NCBI RefSeq assembly: GCF_019059575.1
Contig: NW_024883070.1
Coordinates: 62,001 to 126,000, forward strand
From: Amphibalanus amphitrite
Taxonomy: Eukaryota; Arthropoda; Thecostraca; Balanomorpha; Balanidae
DNA length: 64,000 nt
Direction of reading: 5' to 3'
Shown: positions 56,803-64,000 of the stretch, piece by piece
Numbering within the stretch: the first letter of the stretch is position 1
Layout of the letters: each line of letters begins with the position of its first letter
Notes under the pieces: generated by a model
Seen by the model: only the letters and a program-made list of their open reading frames with translations
The model's database searches: none
Told to the model about the DNA's origin: nothing
Translations under genes and position numbers: made by a program

Positions 56803-59800
56803 GTGAACAGTGAGAGAAGATCTGGCACCAGCAGCAAGATGGAAGGGATTCGTCCACCGGGACCATTTCTGGCCACGGCAGCGACTGCAAGCATCCCTTG
56901 GTCGGCCTGGTATGCAGACTTCGAACTGTACGCGACAGCCATCGGCTGGTCGCAGTGGGATCCAGCTCGGCAGCAAGCGCTCCTGTTACACTGCCTGGGG
57001 CAGGAGGGTCGGCGTCGGTACCGGGTGGCGGCCGAGGCGGCCACTGCGGCACAACATCGGGTCACGGCGTGCCCTCCGGCGACAACAGAGGTCAGCGGGA
57101 CGAGCGAACCGGGAGCTAGCGGGACGGAGACAGCACCGCAGGTGAAGCATGAGTCACAAGGTAATGTGATGTCAGATTGTCTCTCGCTACTCCAGCAACT
57201 GTTTGAAAAGCCTAGAGATGTCATGTCTGAGAGGATAAAGTTTCGTAGATGCCGTCAGAAGCCGGGTGAAACAGTCACTGTATTTTTGACGAATCTGAGG
57301 GAACAGAGCAGACATTGTGCTTTCGGGGCTTTAGAAGATGAAATGATCCGTGATCAGTTTGTTGAAGGATGTGTGTCTGGTCGCCTGCGTGATCGCTTGT
57401 GTGTGGAGGACCAGCTGACGCTACAGCGCCTTGAGTCCATAGCTCTGGCGGAGGACCGGGCCGTGGACAGACAGCGTCTGTTCGGAGAGGGAGGTGGAGC
57501 CAGGCGGCGTGACCACCCCGCCTCAGCAGCCTCAGCGCCGGTCGAGGTGGCTCTCGCGACTCGGAAGACGTCATCGGCGCCGGTGGGTCAGCACACAAAA
57601 GGCAAGTCATGCTATGCATGTGGGCGACTGGGACACGTATCCACTGATGATGACTGTCCTGCTAAGGGGAAGAAGTGCAGGAAATGTGGTGCAGTTGGGC
57701 ACTTTGCAGTGAGATGTCGCTCAAAAGTAACACCCGTGCGATCTGTTGATGAAAATGATGCCGTGCACATTCTCGCTGTGACTCAGAATGACTGCGCTCT
57801 GAAAATGAAGGTGAAGATAGCTGGGTGTTGGATGAACATGCTGGTAGACACGGGAGCAGCAGTGTCGATCGTACCCAGACAAGTGTATGAGCAGCAACTG
57901 ACTCACGTTCCTCTGCAGCCAACCACCTCCCGACTGCAGGCGTTTGGAGGCAGCCGGCTGGCGGTGGCAGGCGTGATTGCGGTGACGATGGAGACCGAGG
58001 ACGGCCGGAGCTGTCAGAGCTCTCTGTACGTGGCGGACGGCAGCACAGCGCTGCTCGGACGCGATCTTCAGAGGAGTCTTCACATCTCCGTGAAGGACGG
58101 CTCAGTCGTCTGTGCGGTAGCCGACGCCGCACCGAGGTCAGTTAATGAGACGACGAACGTGCTGCCGCCCATCAGAGGGTTTGTTCACAGGGTTCAGCTG
58201 CGAGGTGACGCCGTTCCGGTCCAGCAGAAGCTGAGGCCGCTACCGTTCGCCATCCGGGAGGAGGTGAAGCGACATCTGCAGGAACTGGAAGAGCAGCAAA
58301 TCATCGAGAGAGTAGACGGATCACCCTGGATCTCGCCGATCGTCGTTTCTCGCCGCAGGTCAGGTCAGATCAGATTGTGTGTGGATCTGCGAGTCGTCAA
58401 TGAGGCAGTCTCCACCAGTGGGTATCCGTTACCGGACATGCAGGAGATGCTTGATCAGTTGGTGGGGGCTACTGTGTTCTCGACGCTAGACATGAAAGCC
58501 GCCTATCACCAACTGATGCTGCACGAGGACTCGCGGAACCTGACGGCGTTCGTGACGCACGAGGGCGTGTTCCGGTATCGCAGATGCTGCTACGGTATGC
58601 GGTCGTTACCCAGCTGTTTTCAGAAGCTGATGGAGACGATCCTGCGAGGCCTGCCCGGTACCCAGGTGTATCTGGATGACGTCATCGTGGCTGGTCGTAC
58701 CAGGGAGGAGCACGACGCGAGACTGAAGACGGTGATGGAGAAGCTGGAGGATTACCAGGTGACGCTGAACGCAGATAAGTGTCACTTTGGAGTTGAGCGG
58801 ATCGGTTTCCTGGGCTTCTCTGTCTCGAAAGACGGTATCGAGATCAACCCCAGTCGAGTTCAGGGTCTGCAGGAGCTGAAGGCACCGAGTACGGTGAAGG
58901 ATCTGCAAGCCATGCTGGGGCTGCTCGGGTTTTACAGCCGTTTCGTTCCAGGGTACAGCTCTCGAGTCGAGGAGCTACGGCGGCCGCTGAGGAAGGGCGC
59001 ACCACCCTTCAAGTGGACGGCCGAGATGCAGTCTGCCTTCGAGGACGTGAAGGAAGCGATCCTGACGAGCTCAGCACTGGCGATGTTCGACCCGAGTCTG
59101 CCAACGACGGTGACAACGGACGCCAGTGACGTCGGTATCGGTGCGGTACTCACTCAGACGCACCCTGAAGGTGAGCGCGTGGTCGCTTTTGCGTCCAGCA
59201 CACTGTCACAGGCCCAGCGTCAGTACAGCGTCACTGAGCGGGAGGCACTGGCTTGTGTCTGGTCAGTGGAGAAGTGGCACAAATACCTGTGGGGCAGGAA
59301 ATTTGTACTCAGAACGGATCACCAGGCTCTCAAAACACTGATGACGTCACGTGGTGTTGGCCGAGCGGGGATGCGGATTTCTCGCTGGGCGTGCCGTCTG
59401 ATGGAGTATTCTTTTTCGGTACAGCACGTCAAGGGCAGCATCAACCCAGCAGACGGCCTGTCGCGTCTGCCGGCACCGGTGGAGGTGGTGTCCGAGGACG
59501 AGCAGCTGGTGGTCGCCGCTCTCAGTGAGGAGACAGCGGCGGTGAGCGCTGACGAGCTGAAGGCGGAGTCGCGAGCTGACCCCGTGCTCGGTAAGCTGAG
59601 GGATCAGATACCCCGTGTGTGGCCCCGACGCTTCAGTCAGTGCGTGCCAGAGCTGCAACCGTTCTTTCGCTGCAGGGACGAGCTCGCCGTCGTCGGCGAC
59701 ATCATCCTGCGAGGAGGGCGAGTGCTGGTACCGACTGCTCTCCGTACCAGGCTGGTGGAGCTGGCCCACGAGGGGCACCAGGGTATGGTACGGACGAAAC

Positions 59801-60957
59801 AGAGGCTACGAGACCTCTACTGGTGGCCAGGGATGGACAGGGCGGTGGAAGAACAGGTGAGAAACTGCAGTGTCTGCTCGCTAGCAGACAAGACAGCGTC
59901 ACCGAGGTGCGCGCCGCTGCAGCCTGTACCGTTCCCTGACGAGCCATGGGCAAAGCTGGGTCTCGATTTTATTGGTCCCATGGCGGGTGGCCGAATTGGA
60001 CAGCGATTTGCGATTGTGGCCATTGACTATCACTCAAAATGGATAGAAGTAGGGTTTTGTGAGCACCCCACGTCTGAAGTTGTTGTTCAGTTTCTCGAGA
60101 AGTTGGCATGTCGTGAGGGCTATCCCAAGGAGGTCGTATCTGACTGTGGATCAGCGTTCACGTCTGATCGATTTGCATCGTACCTGCGAAGTGTGGGCGT
60201 CACTCATGTGCTGATCTCACCGTATCATCCGCAGTCATCCGGCCTGGTGGAGAGAGCAAACAAGTCCATCAAGGCTGCACTTCAGACGGCTGACCTGCAG
60301 AAGGCTGACAGAGCGGAATGTCTGCAGGCGTTCCTGTTCGCGTACCGGAGCACGGTGCAGGCGACGACCGGACGCACACCGGCAGAGCTGCTTCACGGCA
60401 GGCCGATGAGAGGCAAGCTCAGCGCGGCGGTGGACGTCGGTGGACGGCTTCCCGAGAGACCCGGAGAGCTGCACAGTCGGGTGGAGAAGAAGCAGGCGTA
60501 TCAGAAGAGGTACTTCGACAAAACGCATCGAGTGAAGAAGCCGGACTTCGAGATCGGAGACCGGGTACGGCATCGTCTTCCGCCTCAGTCGCGCAAGGGC
60601 AGGCCCCGCTTCTCGCGCGTGAAGAAGGTGCTCGAGCGACGGGGACCAGCGAGCTACGTGCTCGACGACGGAACGAGGGTGCACGCGGATCGGTTGACCA
60701 GCGGCGGCGGAGCGGTCACCGACAGCCGTGACGAGCAGCCGCAGCAGCGGATCGACAGCCAGCCGGAGCAGCAGGCAGCTGGCGAGACTGCGGCCGATGG
60801 CAGGCAGACTGAGCGCGACCATGCTGAGACGAACAGCGAGCTGCCGCAGCCCGAGCAGCCGGCCGCACCTGACGCCGATCAGCCGCTGTCGCCGACGCTG
60901 AGAACCCGGTACGGACGCGAGGTGCGACGTCCGGTTCGTTACGGATTTGATGAGTGA
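56803..60957 (+). CDS. Gag-Pol polyprotein of Ty3/gypsy element 2
   Basis: One frame of 1,384 codons. In order: a Gag capsid-like region (about residues 20-210), two CCHC zinc knuckles (about 267-305), an aspartic protease with VDTGA (about 348), reverse transcriptase (about 460-640) with the YLDD region, RNase H (about 760-880), then integrase with an HHCC zinc domain (about 990-1030), the catalytic core and a basic C-terminal region. The order defines Ty3/gypsy. Gag and Pol share one frame. The first methionine at 56803 lies 42 bp after the 5' LTR; the methionine of MEGIRPPGPF at 56839 is an alternative start. No envelope gene. Confidence 0.94.
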   Translation: MNSERRSGTSSKMEGIRPPGPFLATAATASIPWSAWYADFELYATAIGWSQWDPARQQALLLHCLGQEGRRRYRVAAEAATAAQHRVTACPPATTEVSGTSEPGASGTETAPQVKHESQGNVMSDCLSLLQQLFEKPRDVMSERIKFRRCRQKPGETVTVFLTNLREQSRHCAFGALEDEMIRDQFVEGCVSGRLRDRLCVEDQLTLQRLESIALAEDRAVDRQRLFGEGGGARRRDHPASAASAPVEVALATRKTSSAPVGQHTKGKSCYACGRLGHVSTDDDCPAKGKKCRKCGAVGHFAVRCRSKVTPVRSVDENDAVHILAVTQNDCALKMKVKIAGCWMNMLVDTGAAVSIVPRQVYEQQLTHVPLQPTTSRLQAFGGSRLAVAGVIAVTMETEDGRSCQSSLYVADGSTALLGRDLQRSLHISVKDGSVVCAVADAAPRSVNETTNVLPPIRGFVHRVQLRGDAVPVQQKLRPLPFAIREEVKRHLQELEEQQIIERVDGSPWISPIVVSRRRSGQIRLCVDLRVVNEAVSTSGYPLPDMQEMLDQLVGATVFSTLDMKAAYHQLMLHEDSRNLTAFVTHEGVFRYRRCCYGMRSLPSCFQKLMETILRGLPGTQVYLDDVIVAGRTREEHDARLKTVMEKLEDYQVTLNADKCHFGVERIGFLGFSVSKDGIEINPSRVQGLQELKAPSTVKDLQAMLGLLGFYSRFVPGYSSRVEELRRPLRKGAPPFKWTAEMQSAFEDVKEAILTSSALAMFDPSLPTTVTTDASDVGIGAVLTQTHPEGERVVAFASSTLSQAQRQYSVTEREALACVWSVEKWHKYLWGRKFVLRTDHQALKTLMTSRGVGRAGMRISRWACRLMEYSFSVQHVKGSINPADGLSRLPAPVEVVSEDEQLVVAALSEETAAVSADELKAESRADPVLGKLRDQIPRVWPRRFSQCVPELQPFFRCRDELAVVGDIILRGGRVLVPTALRTRLVELAHEGHQGMVRTKQRLRDLYWWPGMDRAVEEQVRNCSVCSLADKTASPRCAPLQPVPFPDEPWAKLGLDFIGPMAGGRIGQRFAIVAIDYHSKWIEVGFCEHPTSEVVVQFLEKLACREGYPKEVVSDCGSAFTSDRFASYLRSVGVTHVLISPYHPQSSGLVERANKSIKAALQTADLQKADRAECLQAFLFAYRSTVQATTGRTPAELLHGRPMRGKLSAAVDVGGRLPERPGELHSRVEKKQAYQKRYFDKTHRVKKPDFEIGDRVRHRLPPQSRKGRPRFSRVKKVLERRGPASYVLDDGTRVHADRLTSGGGAVTDSRDEQPQQRIDSQPEQQAAGETAADGRQTERDHAETNSELPQPEQPAAPDADQPLSPTLRTRYGREVRRPVRYGFDE

Positions 60958-61065
60958 GCGTGAGTGATGAGTGTAGAGGACTATCGTTCAGTGAGACGTG
61001 TTGAGGACTATCGTTAGTGAGGCGTACAGAGGACTATCGGTTCTGTCCTGTTAAGGGGAGGAGAA

Positions 61066-61261
61066 TGTGGTGTCGTAATGTCACGTGAGGTCGGGTCTCA
61101 GGACCAGTGCTGCCGCCTGGTGGTGACATGACCCGTGTACGACCGGCTCGCGGAGCGGGAGTCGCCCGCTGACGCTTGAGCCGCGCAGAGCTGCGCTTAC
61201 GTTATTATTTTGTATCGTTGTTCTTTGCTTATGTTAAATATAGGTACTGCGAGACAGTACA
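61066..61261 (+). repeat. 3' LTR of Ty3/gypsy element 2
   Basis: 196 bp, preceded by the polypurine tract and followed by the ATTAG target duplication. Confidence 0.94.
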
Positions 61262-61485
61262 ATTAGTAATGTCAATTGCATACAATTGAGAAACAGATAC
61301 ATTACCAAATACCAAATAGTGAATATCTACTTTACCAAAACTTTTAAAAAAAGTTAGATCAACTTGGGAAATGGAGAGAAGTATCAACGGCTTACCAAAT
61401 GATGAGCATCTACTTCTTATATAGTATGGACTTCCAAATTCCAATAGCAACAAAACATCACATAGATTGAGACTGAAATTGAAAT
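61262..61485. other. Flank of LTR element 2, no clear feature
   Basis: AT-rich sequence with ACCAAAT-type short repeats near 61301-61320. Possibly the older part of the MITE whose end is at 61607. Confidence 0.4.
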
Positions 61486-61607
61486 ACAGTAGAATTCGCT
61501 TAAAACATTGAAATAAATTCACAAAATAAACATATTTGCTGTAAAAGAGATTAGGTGCAGATTTGGTCAAATTAGGTGCATTCGCTGGATAGCCCGTCGT
61601 AAAAACG
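61486..61607. mobile_element. End fragment of the ACCTAATTTGACC MITE family
   Basis: Matches, inverted, the left half of the element at 14989-15265: AAATAAATTCACAAAATAAA, AGATTAGGTGCAGATTTGG, then the terminus ending GTCGTAAAAACGGC. The other half is absent or too diverged to see. Confidence 0.6.
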
Positions 61608-62653
61608 GCTCATACGAGTATTGAACAAACTGCTGGGCGTTCAGCCAGCGAAGACATCCGATATATGGTCGTATTTGTGTCGGCCAGACTTTTGTATTTG
61701 CGTCCCCACCAATACGGGCGAGGGGACACAAATACCCGTAGGTGGTACACCAGAGTGGCACCAAATATAACGGCAAATAAGGCACACCTCGTCCAAAACG
61801 TCGGCAGTCAGCAGTCATGAGGCGTGAACTACATATGAGCGACCACCAATTACAACTGATTTGTATGTGTCATGGCAATTCAGCACATTTGCGGATTTGA
61901 TAAACTACTACGCAGAAAAAACGCCACTCCACAGCCAACATAAGCTCCAGAACTATCCGTTACTCACCAGCTGACCGTGATATAACACAAATGGCTGTCT
62001 ACACAAATGATTATACTAACTTTGGAGCCGATCGTAATTTCGTAACTACTCGCAACTGCAAAACTGATTCTAGTCCCATAACTGATGGTACCTAGCAACT
62101 GATCGTACATATATCATTGATAATAACACTGATAGTAACTGATTAGTAACTATCAGTTGCCATCAAAACTCAAAACTTACTGGCCGTAACGCTGGAACTG
62201 ATTATAACCGCACTTATGACCCTATGTTTATCACGCCAAAGATCTCGATCACAGGCTCGACTCCGCATCTCTGACTGTATCACACATGAATAAACGTGAA
62301 TCAACAATCAACATGCATACCAATTGCTGCACCATTGGATGTTTGCCCAAAAGCCGGCGAGAAATGGAGACCACTGTCTCCATTTCTGTTTGCCGAACAG
62401 TGTTTGTAAGTACCTACCTATCTCCGAGCCCGTGGGCAGCCTTAGCCCGGCGGGCCCTCGACTTTTTATCAGACTATGTAGTTAGGTGGTTTATGGTACG
62501 ATAGTGTTTATGGTACGTCCTATATTTGGACTGCGAGACGAGCCTTTAATCTACACGATATTTTACAAAAACTGTGTGTGACGCGAGCAAAACAGGTAAA
62601 TAAGAACGCATGCGGGGTACATGCGGTGTATATGTGTATATGTGTATGGGTAG
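61608..62653. other. No recognised gene
   Basis: Ordinary AT-rich sequence with a run of AACTGATNNTA-type motifs at about 61995-62200 that looks like a decayed short repeat. No domain-bearing ORF. Confidence 0.5.
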
Positions 62654-63355
62654 CCCTCGCCAGCCGAGCGGCAGGGGTGTCGCGCCCTGTACGTTTTTTT
62701 TTCTCGCAAAACTCTCTCATGATAGAGAGCACGTCTCTGACCTTTGACTCAAGCCGGATCTTGTCACAACAACCGTATTTTCAGGTCAGAACAGGTCACT
62801 GACCTATAACGTCATAAGTGAGCCTCTTTACAGTCCTAAAATGACGTAGCGTCGCAACGGCCTTAGTGCTACAGGAGCTTTTACAACGACAATTACTTTG
62901 TCAGCATCGTGCTCCCCCATCAAGACGCATCGAATGAACTATAAATTGACCTTGAAAGGTCAACTTGAAAATTTGACCTCAGGTCAAGGTCATAACCTGA
63001 CCGGAAAGGGTCATGTTGCATATTAGTCGATTCGCATCGTCCAGCTGAACACATCTGAGGTGTTTTCATTGCTCTAGCTTGTCTCTAGCAAAAGTTACTG
63101 TCCAAAACTGCTGGAGACCTTTTATGACCTGATATGACCTCAGGGACATAAAAAGAGGTTACGGGTGCTATTTTCGATTCAGCTTGTCAATTTACCTGTA
63201 AATCGATGTTAGAGAGTGTTTGGAATGGCGTTCGTCCAAAACAGGCTCTTTTCAATATTCTCCCATTGGCTTATAGGTAATGGAGAGGTCGCAAAATTGA
63301 CCTGACCTTAGGTCAACGATATCGCAATTCCGAGATAAACATTTTGTACATACTT
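62654..63355. mobile_element. TTAA-type MITE remnant, copy N
   Basis: Left end CCCTCGCCAGCCGAGCGG, then an interior like copy K (CTGACCTTTGACTCAAGCCG, AGGTCACTGACCTATAACGT). No right terminus is seen; the sequence ends in another MITE. Diverged, so probably older than K. Confidence 0.65.
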
Positions 63356-63357
63356 GC

Positions 63358-63519
63358 CGTTTTCACGACGGCCATCTGGTACACATTTGGTGCACATCTG
63401 GTGCAGACAGGTGCAGCTTTGGTCAAATCAGGTTCAGTGTGTCTCTTAGTAGCTATCAGCTAGGGTTGCACTATTTGCTTATATGCCTGCTTTATCATAT
63501 TATCAGAGAGTATCATCAA
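63358..63519. mobile_element. Half of an ACCTAATTTGACC-family MITE, cut by copy O
   Basis: Starts GCCGTTTTCACGACGGCC and runs through GTGCAGCTTTGGTCAAATCA to ATCAGAGAGTATCATCAAT, matching 15110-15265 in reverse. At TTAA (63520-63523) the next element begins. Confidence 0.7.
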
Positions 63520-63523
63520 TTAA

Positions 63524-63565
63524 CCCACGCCCTGTTGGGGGGGGGGTGTTTGAACGGGTTCCGGA
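63524..63565. mobile_element. TTAA-type MITE, start of copy O
   Basis: TTAA at 63520-63523 followed by CCCACGCCCTGTTGGGG and a G-run, as in the other copies. What follows is a short-period repeat rather than a known interior, so its extent is unknown. Confidence 0.5.
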
Positions 63566-64000
63566 CAAAAAGTCAAATGATAAAAGGTAAAAGGATGATT
63601 AGTCAACAGATATTACGTCAAAAGCAAGAAGTCAAAAATCTTAAAAGTCAACAGGTAAAAGGTCAACAAAGAGGAAAGTCCAAAGGCAAAAAGTCAAAAA
63701 GGATAAAACGTCAAAAGATAAAAGGTGAAACTGCCAAAAAGTCAATGAACAAAAAGTCAACTAGCATAGAAGTCAAAAGACAAAAAGTCAAATGGACATA
63801 AGGTCAAAAGACAAAAGTAAAAACGGCAAAAAGTCAAATTACCAAAAAGTAAAAAGGACAAAAGTCGAACGACAAAAAGTGAACGGGACATAAAGTCAAA
63901 ATCCAAGAAACCAAAAGGACAGAAAGTCAAAAGGACAAAAAGTCAAAAAACAACAAGTCAACCGGGCATGAAGTCAAAATAAAAAGTCAAAAGGTCAAAA
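63566..64000. repeat. Degenerate AAAAAGTCAA tandem repeat, runs off the window
   Basis: Over 430 bp of GACAAAAAGTCAAA-like units with an irregular period of about 10-18 bp. The lysine/serine-rich frame across part of it is a by-product. Confidence 0.9.

Larger units (their letters stand above)
56565..61261 (+). mobile_element. Ty3/gypsy LTR retrotransposon 2, looks whole
   Basis: A 4.7-kb element with 196-bp LTRs (56565-56760 and 61066-61261) that begin TGTGGTGTCG and end GACAGTACA and look identical by eye. 5-bp target duplication ATTAG (56560-56564 and 61262-61266). A primer-binding-site-like TGGCGACGAGG follows the 5' LTR, and a purine tract AAGGGGAGGAGAA precedes the 3' LTR. The leader has four GATCAGT repeats (about 56779-56806). 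One gag-pol frame fills the interior. Identical LTRs point to a recent insertion. Confidence 0.96.

Overview
The window looks like repeat-dense nuclear DNA of an invertebrate animal, most likely an arthropod; a crustacean is plausible but not shown. Reasons: one spliced CYP4-type cytochrome P450 gene with GT-AG introns, two Ty3/gypsy elements, a tRNA-derived SINE, many small inverted-repeat DNA transposons, and long satellite and minisatellite arrays. There is no bacterial gene organisation.

Layout. (1) 571-19602, minus strand: the first five exons of a CYP4-family P450. The acceptor and donor phases agree at all four introns present (phases 1, 0, 1, 1). The 3' part of the gene, with the I-helix, K-helix and heme-binding cysteine, lies beyond base 1. 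The introns are swollen by repeats. Intron 3 holds a 256-bp MITE split by a whole-looking Ty3/gypsy element (1481-6708). Intron 2 holds three TTAA-flanked MITEs, a 135-bp minisatellite, several other MITEs and a 1.6-kb tandem array built from the 3' end of exon 2. Intron 1 starts with an array built from the acceptor of exon 2. (2) 19603-22590: simple repeats, a small tandem repeat and an uninterrupted copy of the intron-3 MITE. (3) 22591-33421: a near-continuous train of TTAA MITEs with nested insertions. (4) 33642-51589: an 18-kb satellite of 66/73-bp monomers with a 3,940-bp higher-order duplication. (5) 52470-56119: three more TTAA MITEs, two of them head to head, one carrying a SINE. (6) 56565-61261: a second whole-looking Ty3/gypsy element. 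(7) 61262-64000: decayed MITE pieces and a short-period repeat that runs off the end.

Two patterns stand out. First, around four of the five CYP4 exons the sequence across an exon-intron junction has been tandemly copied into the intron. At exon 2 this happened on both sides, giving an array of acceptor-like units upstream and more than twenty donor-bearing units downstream of the real exon. Second, the TTAA MITE family (about fifteen copies or remnants) has an unusual architecture. Its short inverted termini match within a copy but differ between sister copies, one end carries the terminus twice, both ends carry G-run/C-run hairpins, and the interiors are loaded with AGGTCA half-sites and TGACGTCA palindromes. 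All alignments were made by eye; no database search was possible.
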